Origin: Nocardia jinanensis
GTDB lineage: Bacteria > Actinomycetota > Actinomycetes > Mycobacteriales > Mycobacteriaceae
Assembly: GCF_014645735.1 (NCBI RefSeq)
Contig: NZ_BMMH01000005.1
Span: forward strand, 326,614 to 390,613
Reading direction: 5' to 3'
DNA length: 64,000 bases
Each line of letters begins with the position of its first letter. Position 1 is the first letter of the stretch. Position numbers and translations under genes: made by a program. Below, one piece after another: positions 43,415-50,732 of this stretch. The notes under the pieces were generated by a model that worked only from the letters and a program-made list of their open reading frames with translations, was not told the DNA's origin and did not search any database.

Positions 43415-44938
43415 TTAGGCGCGTGGGTTGAACGGATCCGTGATCGTGTTGCCGGTGTCGATCCACACGGTCTTGACTTCGGTGTACTCCTCGATCGCGT
43501 GGAATCCGTTCTCCCGGCCGAGCCCGCTTTCCTTGAAGCCGCCGAACGGAGCCACGTAGTTGGTCTTCCGGTAGTTGTTGACCCACACGCTCCCGGCCCG
43601 GAGTCGTTTGACCATCCGGTGCGCGCGCGCCACGTCACGGGTCCAGACACCGGCAGCCAGGCCGAACGAGGTGTCGTTGGCGATCCGGACCGCGTCGTCC
43701 TCGTCGGTGAACTCGATGACCACGGCCACCGGACCGAAAACCTCTTCCCGCGCGATCCGCATATCGTTGGTGACGTCGGTGAAGACGGTCGGTTGCACGA
43801 ACAGGCCCCGGCTCAGTTCCGGGTCGGTGGGGCGTGCTCCCCCGGTAGCGAGTTTGGCCCCGTCTTCCTTGGCGACCTCGATGTAGTGCAGGACTTTATC
43901 GAACTGCGCCCGGCAGGCGACCGTGCCCATTTCGGTGTCCGGATCGAGGGGGTTGCCCAGTTTGATCTGTGACGTCCGCTCGGCGAGGGCCTCGGCGAAC
44001 TGCTGGTAGATATCGGTGTGCACGAGGACCCGGGAACCCGCCATACAGGTTTGGCCGGTGGCCGCGAAGATCCCGGAGATCACACCGTTGACCGCGTTCG
44101 GCAGGTCCGCGTCGGGGAAGACGATGTTCGGCGACTTGCCCCCCAGTTCGAGGGAGACCCTGGCGAGGCGTTCCGCAGCGGTGACGGCGATCTTCTTGCC
44201 GACAGCGGTCGAGCCGGTGAACGCGATCTTGTCTACCCCGGGATGGGCCGCCAATGCCGCACCCGCCGGCCCCGCCCCGGTGACCACATTGATCACTCCG
44301 TCGGGAAAGCCGGCGTCCTGAGCGATCTTGGCGAGAACGAGGGTCGAGACCGGAGTGATCTCGGAGGGTTTGATGACCACGGTGTTACCCGCGGCGAGTG
44401 CCGGGCACAGCTTCCACAGCAGCAGTGCCAGCGGACTGTTCCACGGTGTGATGGCGGCGATGACACCGATCGGTTCGCGAACGGTGAACACCTGCATATT
44501 CGGCACGCTGCTGGCGAGGGTCTCACCGGTCGGGCTTTCCGCGACACCGGCGAAGAAGTAGCAGTGATTGGCCAGGGCGAGAGTCTGACCTGCTACTTCA
44601 CGGATCAACTTGCCGTTCTCGAGAACCTGGATACGGGCTAGTTCGTCGGCGTTGTCACGGATGAGGTCGCCGAACTTGCGCAACAGGGTGGCCCGCTGCA
44701 GCGGTGTGGACTGTGACCAGGGTCCTTCATCGAACGCGCGGCGCGCGGCCGCGACCGCTTCGTCGATATCGGCCGCCGTCGCGGACGGCACCTTCGCCCA
44801 CGGCTCGGTGTCGAATGGGTTGATCGAGTCGAAGGTGGCACCGTCGGACGCAGCCCTCCAGGCGCCGTCGATGAACATGTCGTACCGTTCGATGTCGCTG
44901 CCGGCCCTGGTTGTGGCGGTCGCATCGGTGGCGGTCAT
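43415..44938 (-). CDS. aldehyde dehydrogenase (betaine-aldehyde/phenylacetaldehyde type)
   Basis: 507 residues from ATG 44938, set by GGAAGGA upstream; an ATG at 44965 overlapping the transporter stop is the alternative. The motifs ITPWNSPLALLLWKLCPALA, FTGSTAVGKKIA (about 245), LELGGKSPNIVF and ATGQTCMAGSRV (catalytic Cys about 305) are complete. It oxidises an aldehyde to the acid. It is third in the operon after the TcuA-like flavoprotein and MHS carrier. Its role in tricarboxylate use is not obvious, and it may widen the pathway's substrate range. Confidence 0.93.
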   Translation of the reverse strand: MTATDATATTRAGSDIERYDMFIDGAWRAASDGATFDSINPFDTEPWAKVPSATAADIDEAVAAARRAFDEGPWSQSTPLQRATLLRKFGDLIRDNADELARIQVLENGKLIREVAGQTLALANHCYFFAGVAESPTGETLASSVPNMQVFTVREPIGVIAAITPWNSPLALLLWKLCPALAAGNTVVIKPSEITPVSTLVLAKIAQDAGFPDGVINVVTGAGPAGAALAAHPGVDKIAFTGSTAVGKKIAVTAAERLARVSLELGGKSPNIVFPDADLPNAVNGVISGIFAATGQTCMAGSRVLVHTDIYQQFAEALAERTSQIKLGNPLDPDTEMGTVACRAQFDKVLHYIEVAKEDGAKLATGGARPTDPELSRGLFVQPTVFTDVTNDMRIAREEVFGPVAVVIEFTDEDDAVRIANDTSFGLAAGVWTRDVARAHRMVKRLRAGSVWVNNYRKTNYVAPFGGFKESGLGRENGFHAIEEYTEVKTVWIDTGNTITDPFNPRA

Positions 44939-44961
44939 GAGGGATCCTTCCGAGTTCGTCT

Positions 44962-46317
44962 TCATTTGGTCAGACTGTGTTGCATGGTCACGCTGGTCTC
45001 CGCCACCGGTTCATCGGTCGCGGCCGCCACGCTGCGGCGTTGCGGGATCGCCGCTGCGGCCACGACGGAGACGACCGCGGCGGCGATGATCATCAGGGAC
45101 AGTGGCCACCATGTACTTCCTCCGTTCCCGACGATAGCCTCGGCGATAAAGGGGGTCGGGGCGCTGAAGAGCAGCCCGCCGAGCGCGTTGCTCAGGGCGG
45201 TGCCGCTGTAGCGAACCCTGGTGTCGAACCGGTCCGCGATGAGGCTGGACACCACGGAGTAGGTGGTGGCGTGAGCGCCCACCATCATGATCACGATGAC
45301 GGCACACGTGAGTACGGGCGCTTCGCCGCGGAGCAGCCAGAAGAACGGGAACGCCGCGAGGATCGTGAAGATCGCGCCGCCGATGAACACACGCAGGGCC
45401 CCGAATCTATCACTCACCGCCGCCATGACGGGTAGCGCGGCCAGATCGACTATCGCCGCGATCATCACCATGAGCAGAGCGGTATCGCGTTCGAACCCGA
45501 GCGAATGCGTGGCATAGCTGAGGAAGTACACCGAGATGATGTAGAAGACCACGTTGACCGATGCCTGCAGGCCGATGCCGATGGCAAGGCTTTTCTTGGC
45601 GCGCGCGAACACATCTCGGATGGGCAACCGGGCCGTCTCGCCGGCTTCTTTGAGCTGCTGGAACTGTTCCGATTCGGTGACACCGAGCCTGATCGCCAGC
45701 CCGATGAGGACGAGAACGAAGCCGGCGAGGAAAGGAACTCGCCACCCCCAGTCGAGGAGTTGCTCATCGGGAAGGACAGCGACCGCCGACATCACCGCGG
45801 TCGCGAGCACGAGCCCGAGGGGGCTGCCCATCTGCGGTGCGGCCCCGTAGAGCCGCACTTTCGACGCGGGAGCGTGCTCGACCGACATCAGCACCGCCCC
45901 GCCCCATTCTCCGCCGACCGCCAAGCCCTGGAAGAGCCGCAGGACCACGAGCAGGATCGGCGCCCAGATCCCGATCGAGTCGTAGGACGGGAGTACACCG
46001 ATCAAACCGGTCGCGGTGCCCATGATGCCGAGCGTGGCGATAAGCGTTGTCTTCCGGCCGAGCTTGTCACCGAAGTGGCCGAAGATCGCCGCACCGAGTG
46101 GCCGCGCGACGAATGCGACACCGAGCGTTGCGAAGGAGGCGAGTCGCCCGGTGTGCTCGTCCACCTCGGGAAAGAACTGGTCACCGAAGACCAGCGCCGC
46201 GGCGAGGCCGTAGATGAAGAATTCGTACCACTCGATCGTGGTACCGACCAGACTCGCGATCGCGGCCCGTCGGGGTGTGTTGCTCGAACCAGTTGTGGCC
46301 GGCGAGGTCTTGACCAT
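44962..46317 (-). CDS. MFS transporter, MHS type (tricarboxylate/citrate carrier candidate)
   Basis: 451 residues, about 12 hydrophobic helices. MHS landmarks are GTTIEWYEFFIYGLAAALVF (about 26-45), GHFGDKLGRKTTL and LAVGGEWGGAVLMSVEHAP. The characterised tricarballylate carrier TcuC and citrate carrier CitA belong to this group, and the next gene upstream is TcuA-like, so a tricarboxylate substrate is likely (inference). The gap from the flavoprotein stop is 24 bases. It differs clearly from the MHS gene at 33064. Confidence 0.93.
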   Translation of the reverse strand: MVKTSPATTGSSNTPRRAAIASLVGTTIEWYEFFIYGLAAALVFGDQFFPEVDEHTGRLASFATLGVAFVARPLGAAIFGHFGDKLGRKTTLIATLGIMGTATGLIGVLPSYDSIGIWAPILLVVLRLFQGLAVGGEWGGAVLMSVEHAPASKVRLYGAAPQMGSPLGLVLATAVMSAVAVLPDEQLLDWGWRVPFLAGFVLVLIGLAIRLGVTESEQFQQLKEAGETARLPIRDVFARAKKSLAIGIGLQASVNVVFYIISVYFLSYATHSLGFERDTALLMVMIAAIVDLAALPVMAAVSDRFGALRVFIGGAIFTILAAFPFFWLLRGEAPVLTCAVIVIMMVGAHATTYSVVSSLIADRFDTRVRYSGTALSNALGGLLFSAPTPFIAEAIVGNGGSTWWPLSLMIIAAAVVSVVAAAAIPQRRSVAAATDEPVAETSVTMQHSLTK

Positions 46318-46341
46318 GATTCCTCTTGATGGTTGATGCGC

Positions 46342-47742
46342 TCATTCAGGAGCGTCGGCGGACTTCGTTATCCGATGCGCGGCGGCTGTGCCCGCGAGGC
46401 GACCGAAGACGAGCGCTCGGAGAACGGAGGTGGCGCCGGGATATTTGTGGTGATAGATGCCTGCGATCTCGCCGACGGCGAACAGGCCGGGAATGGGTTC
46501 GCCCGCGCGGCTGAGCACCCGGGCCTGGGCATCGGTCCTGAGTCCGCCGAAAGTGAAGGTGATCGCGCAGGTCACGGGCCACGCGACGAAAGGGGGCTCG
46601 TCGATCGGGCGCGCCCAGTTCGATTTCGGCGGTTCGAGCCCCTGGGTCGCGACTCCGTCGAGGACGGTGACATCCAGCGGCCCGGTAGTCGCCGCGGCGT
46701 TGTACCGGTCGACAGTGTCGGTCAATGCCTCGACATCGAGGTCGAGCCGGCGCGCGAGCGCCTCGATCGTCGAGGCGGACTCGGGTTCGCGGTCGGTCAG
46801 CACAGCGCGGGCGATGTTGTGCCGCATGAGCTTCTGATCGGCGATCACGTAGGCGAACTGGTCGGCCTCGTGCCAGATACGGTAAGCGACCGATTCGAAG
46901 GTGTTGTCCGGCGTATCGGAGCCCTCGTCGACGAACCGCCGAGCCCGGTGATCGACCAGGATCCCGTAGGGATAGACCATGACGAGCGCTTCCGCACTGT
47001 GACTCCGTGCGTCCACAGGTTCCCCGTGGAAGCGTTCGAATTGGCCGTCGGTATCGGCTCCGGCGCGCAGTCCCATCTCGAGACCTTCACCCTTGTTGGC
47101 GCGTCCTCCGGGTGCGATGGGCGCGAGTTCGTGCCCCCTCTCGCCCAGGTACCGGTCCAGTAGCGCAGCGCTTCCTTCGAATCCTCCGGATGCGAGAACA
47201 ACGGTCCGGGCGAGGAATCGCCGGGTCCGCCCGGAGCTGTCGAGCGCTGCTACGCCGACGACGGCTCCGGCGGCATCCTGGATCAGATCCTGGGCGGTCA
47301 CGCCGTACTCGATGGTTCCGCCGAGGTCTCCGATGCGGGCCGAGAGAGTTTCGACAATGGACGCACCGCCGCCGACCGGCATGAGCCGCGGTCCTTTGGA
47401 CGTCAAGAAGTAGGTGATATCCGATTTCGTGGCGACGCCGTGGTGGCCGAGCCACTGCACTGTCGGCTGAGCCAGCTCCGCGAGGCGGTCGATGATGGAC
47501 CTATCGGTCCGCCCCTTGCTGAGCTCGGTCATCCGGGCGGCGAAATCGGCCGCGGGGGCACCGTCCTCCTCGAGTCGGAAGAACGCTCCGGTCCACGCTG
47601 TGTTGCCGCCGCGGTCCTTCTCGGATGTGCGCTCGAGAACCACGACCCGCCCACTCGGTGCGGATTCGAGAAATTGCAGCGCGGTGGCCAGCCCGCCGGC
47701 GCCGCATCCCACGACGACAAGATCTAGTGGTTCGTCACTCAC
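46342..47742 (-). CDS. FAD-dependent dehydrogenase, TcuA (tricarballylate dehydrogenase)-like
   Basis: 466 residues from GTG 47742 (GAAGGA upstream). The FAD motif VVVGCGAGGLATALQFLE (about 8-25) is followed by RGGNTAWTGAFFRLEEDG, the flavoprotein segment of the fumarate-reductase fold. Near the C-terminus GLEPPKSNWARPIDEPPF and PVTCAITFTFGGLRTDAQA match what I recall of TcuA proteins very closely. TcuA oxidises tricarballylate to cis-aconitate. No separate TcuB electron-transfer gene is seen here. It heads the minus operon and is divergent from the IclR gene. Confidence 0.82.
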   Translation of the reverse strand: MSDEPLDLVVVGCGAGGLATALQFLESAPSGRVVVLERTSEKDRGGNTAWTGAFFRLEEDGAPAADFAARMTELSKGRTDRSIIDRLAELAQPTVQWLGHHGVATKSDITYFLTSKGPRLMPVGGGASIVETLSARIGDLGGTIEYGVTAQDLIQDAAGAVVGVAALDSSGRTRRFLARTVVLASGGFEGSAALLDRYLGERGHELAPIAPGGRANKGEGLEMGLRAGADTDGQFERFHGEPVDARSHSAEALVMVYPYGILVDHRARRFVDEGSDTPDNTFESVAYRIWHEADQFAYVIADQKLMRHNIARAVLTDREPESASTIEALARRLDLDVEALTDTVDRYNAAATTGPLDVTVLDGVATQGLEPPKSNWARPIDEPPFVAWPVTCAITFTFGGLRTDAQARVLSRAGEPIPGLFAVGEIAGIYHHKYPGATSVLRALVFGRLAGTAAAHRITKSADAPE

Positions 47743-47785
47743 CGAGGTCCTTCTTTCTTCCAACGCTCCACTGCACGGTTCAAGC

Positions 47786-47885
47786 AAACCATTGAGCAGT
47801 TTGCGTGTTCTGCGTCACCGATAAAAACACGAACACAAGTCGTAGTCAATCCGCATCTCGGTTTACACGAACCATAGAGTGGTTT
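47786..47885. promoter_or_regulatory. two IclR-type operator elements in divergent promoter
   Basis: AAACCATTGAGCAGTTT (47786-47802) and AACCATAGAGTGGTTT (47870-47885) share the AACCAT-N-GAG-N-GTTT layout, the second nearly palindromic (AACCA/TGGTT). One lies 44 bases upstream of the TcuA-like start, the other 11 bases upstream of the iclR start. They fit IclR binding and coordinated control of both operons. Confidence 0.6.
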
Positions 47886-47896
47886 AAAGTCGCGGT

Positions 47897-48673
47897 ATGG
47901 CTGAGACTGACACCGCGTCCATACGTGCGGACGGAGGCGTTCGGAGCATTGCGCGCGCCGTCGAAGTGCTCGAATTGTTCGATGTCGAGCACCCCACTCG
48001 CTCCCTGCGGGAACTCGTCGAATCGACCGGCCTCCCGAAGACGACTGTGGTGCGCCTGCTCGCGACACTGGATTCGCTCGGACTCGTCGCGGACCGGGGC
48101 GACTCGACCTACGGATTGGGCGCGGGGTTCCTGCGCTGGGTAACGCTGTCGCAGTCACTCTGGGAGGTCAGCACGGAGGCGCGCCGGATCATGACGCAGT
48201 TGGTCGATACCTGCGGCGAAACCGTCAATATCTATATCAGGCAGGACCTGAACCGGGTCTCGATCGCCCAGGTCGAAGGAACCACCACCGTGCGCAGTGT
48301 CGTAGCGATCGGGGTGCCCTATGCCCTCGCCACCGGCGCTGCCGCGAAGATCCTGCTCACCGGCGCGCCGGATCAGGTGATCCGCGGTCTCGTCGAGGCG
48401 CGACCGGACCTCGAGCTCGAGCCTTTACACCGGGAGATAGCCAGTATCAGGGAGGCGGGCTACTCGGTGACGCACGGCGAACGCGAGCTGGGCGCATCCG
48501 CGGTGGCCGCGCCCATCCACTCCTCCGACGGCCGGGTGATCGCCGCGCTCTCGGCCAGCGGGCCGACGTCACGATTCACCGCGGATCGCGTCGGTCGCTA
48601 CGTCGACGCGGTAACGGCCGCGGCAACCGAGATCAGCGCTGCCGGACTCGGCAGTGTGGAGGTATTCCTGTGA
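47897..48673 (+). CDS. IclR family transcriptional regulator
   Basis: 258 residues. The N-terminal winged helix is clear (SIARAVEVLELFDVEHPTRS, then LRELVESTGLPKTTVVRLLATL at about 35-57), and the C-terminal IclR effector domain carries VNIYIRQDLNRVSIAQVEG and VTHGERELGASAVAAPI. IclR effectors are small organic acids. Its stop overlaps the CoA-transferase GTG (GTGA), so the regulator is co-transcribed with the structural genes it probably controls, along with the divergent transporter operon. Confidence 0.93.
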   Translation: MAETDTASIRADGGVRSIARAVEVLELFDVEHPTRSLRELVESTGLPKTTVVRLLATLDSLGLVADRGDSTYGLGAGFLRWVTLSQSLWEVSTEARRIMTQLVDTCGETVNIYIRQDLNRVSIAQVEGTTTVRSVVAIGVPYALATGAAAKILLTGAPDQVIRGLVEARPDLELEPLHREIASIREAGYSVTHGERELGASAVAAPIHSSDGRVIAALSASGPTSRFTADRVGRYVDAVTAAATEISAAGLGSVEVFL

Positions 48674-49875
48674 CCGCCGACCTACTCGAAGGTGTCCGCG
48701 TCCTCGATCTGACCAATGTGCTCGCCGGGCCCTTCGCCGGCTATCAGCTGGCCCTGATGGGCGCCGACGTGATCAAGGTCGAGACACCGGGTACCGGCGA
48801 TCTGGCACGCCAGCTCGGCGCCGACCCGCAATTGAGCGAAGAGCACCTCGGCGTCTCGTTCCTGGCCCAGAACTCGCAGAAGCGCTCGGTCACGGTCAAC
48901 CTGAAGACCCCCGGCGGCAAGGAAGTATTCGACAAGCTCGTCGCCGCCGCCGACGTACTGGTCGAGAACTTCCGGCCCGGTGTGCTCGAGCGGCTGGGTT
49001 TCGGCTGGGAGCGACTGCGCCAGATCAATCCCCGGCTCGTGTACTGCGCCGTCTCCGGGTTCGGCGCCACGGGGCCGATGCGCGGCCGACCAGCTTACGA
49101 CCAGGTCGTTCAGGGCCTGTCCGGCATCATGAGCGTGACCGGCACACCCGAGACCGCGCCGCTACGTGTCGGATACCCGGTGTGTGACAGCTTCGGCGGA
49201 CTGGCGGCAGCGTTCGCGATCGCCTCTGCGCTGTTGCGGCAGCGCCGGACCGGGGAAGGCGCATTCCTGGACACCTCGATGCTCGACGCCGCGCTCACGT
49301 CCATGGGGTGGGTCGTATCCGATCATCTCATCGCCGGCCGAGAGCCCCTCCCGATGGCGAACGAGAACATCACCTCGGCACCGTCGGGCACCTTCGACAC
49401 CGGTGCCGGCGCACTCAATATCGCGGCGAACAAGCAGGAACAATACGAAGAACTCTGCACAGTTCTCGACCGCGCGGAGCTGATCGAGGATCCGCGGTTC
49501 CGCACCAGGGAGGATCGCAAGCGCAACCGCGATGTCCTGCGCGGCGAGCTCGAGGCGTCACTGAAGGCGAAAACCGCTACCGAATGGGACGAGATCCTGC
49601 TCCACACAGGTGTGCCCGCCGCACCGGTCGTCTCCGTTCCCGACGCGCTCCGGTCCGAGCAGGTCGCTCATCGCGAGCTCGTCACCAGCATCGATTCACC
49701 GGCCTCGGCGGGCGGCTCGGTGCGGGTACTCGGACTACCCACCCACGTCGACGGCCGCCGGGTCGCACCCAGCTCGCCGCCGCCCACCCTCGGCCAGCAC
49801 ACCGACGAGATACTCACCGAACTGGGCTACGACCGAGCAGATATCGCCCGGTTGCGCGGGGAGACCGCGATATGA
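48670..49875 (+). CDS. CaiB/BaiF family CoA-transferase (citrate/tricarboxylate CoA-transferase candidate)
   Basis: 401 residues. Family III signatures are LEGVRVLDLTNVLAGPFAGY (about 5-24), ALMGADVIKVETPGTGDL and KRSVTVNLKTPGGKEVF; the catalytic Asp is expected in the ...RPAYDQVVQGLSGIMSVTG region (about 142). It overlaps the IclR stop and the citryl-CoA-lyase-like start (ATGA). With those neighbours the most economical role is to make citryl-CoA (or a homologue) from a CoA donor such as succinyl-CoA. The family also includes itaconate, mesaconate and citramalate CoA-transferases. Confidence 0.88.
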   Translation: MTADLLEGVRVLDLTNVLAGPFAGYQLALMGADVIKVETPGTGDLARQLGADPQLSEEHLGVSFLAQNSQKRSVTVNLKTPGGKEVFDKLVAAADVLVENFRPGVLERLGFGWERLRQINPRLVYCAVSGFGATGPMRGRPAYDQVVQGLSGIMSVTGTPETAPLRVGYPVCDSFGGLAAAFAIASALLRQRRTGEGAFLDTSMLDAALTSMGWVVSDHLIAGREPLPMANENITSAPSGTFDTGAGALNIAANKQEQYEELCTVLDRAELIEDPRFRTREDRKRNRDVLRGELEASLKAKTATEWDEILLHTGVPAAPVVSVPDALRSEQVAHRELVTSIDSPASAGGSVRVLGLPTHVDGRRVAPSSPPPTLGQHTDEILTELGYDRADIARLRGETAI

Positions 49876-50732
49876 GCGAGGCCCGCGAGAACGCGATGGA
49901 CCGCACGTCCAGTCGCGATGTCACCGACTGGTGGTCGACGTCGGTGAGCGATATCGAACCCGGAACGATCCGACTGCGCGGATACCCCGTCGAGCAGCTG
50001 ATCGGGAACGTGAGTTTCCCCGAGATGATCTGGCTGATGGTCAGAGGCGATCTGCCCAGCGCCGGGCAGGCCACACTGCTCGAACGAGCACTCGTGGCCG
50101 CCGTGGACCATGGGCCGCAGGCACCCTCGATCGCCGCGGCACGGATGGCCGCCACGTGCGGTGTCGGGCTGCACGGTGCAATGTCCACGGGTGTCGGGCT
50201 GCTCGGTGATGTACACGGCGGCGCCGGTCAGCAATGTATGGAACTGCTGGGCGCGATCCGTGCACGAACACGCGAGACCGACCTGGAAGAGGCTGTCGCG
50301 CAAACTATTACCGAGCACCGGGCCGAAGGGAGATACATTCCCGGATTCGGCCACCGCTTCCATCCGCGGGATCCGCGCCGCGACCCGCTGTTGTCCGCCG
50401 TCCACACCCAGGTCGAGGCGGGCACAATCGACGGGCACTACGTGCGGATCGCCGAGGAACTCGAGCGGCAACTCGCGGCCGGGCGCGCTCGGCCCGTTCC
50501 GATGAACATCGACGGGGCGACCGCGGTGATCTACGCCGAACTCGGCTTCGCCCCCGAACTCGGACGTGGGCTGTTCATCCTGTCGCGATCCGTCGGAATT
50601 CTCGCGCACTCCTGGGAAGAGCGCACAGGCGGACGACGGATCAAGGGCCCCATCCCCCCGCCGCTACTCCCCACCTATACCGGCGTTCCGCCGCGGACCG
50701 TCCCCGCGCGAACCCCGGGAGCGCATTCATGA
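49872..50732 (+). CDS. citryl-CoA lyase / citrate synthase-like protein
   Basis: 286 residues, shorter than citrate synthase (about 430) and like citryl-CoA lyases. Citrate-synthase-type catalytic residues can be placed: His80 in VDHG, His161 in PGFGHRFHPRDPRRDP and Asp214 in MNIDGATA. A second His-Gly-Gly lies in GDVHGGAGQQ (about 115). The N-terminal WWSTSVSDIEPGTIRLRGY is also found in actinobacterial citryl-CoA lyases as I remember them. It would split citryl-CoA to acetyl-CoA and oxaloacetate. It is coupled by overlaps to the CoA-transferase before it and the aconitase after it. Confidence 0.85.
   Translation: MSEARENAMDRTSSRDVTDWWSTSVSDIEPGTIRLRGYPVEQLIGNVSFPEMIWLMVRGDLPSAGQATLLERALVAAVDHGPQAPSIAAARMAATCGVGLHGAMSTGVGLLGDVHGGAGQQCMELLGAIRARTRETDLEEAVAQTITEHRAEGRYIPGFGHRFHPRDPRRDPLLSAVHTQVEAGTIDGHYVRIAEELERQLAAGRARPVPMNIDGATAVIYAELGFAPELGRGLFILSRSVGILAHSWEERTGGRRIKGPIPPPLLPTYTGVPPRTVPARTPGAHS

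Noticed and set aside
50234..50728. N-terminal extension of the aconitase ORF
   Set aside because: It is an out-of-frame reading of the citryl-CoA-lyase-like gene; the ATG at 50729 overlapping its stop is the natural start.
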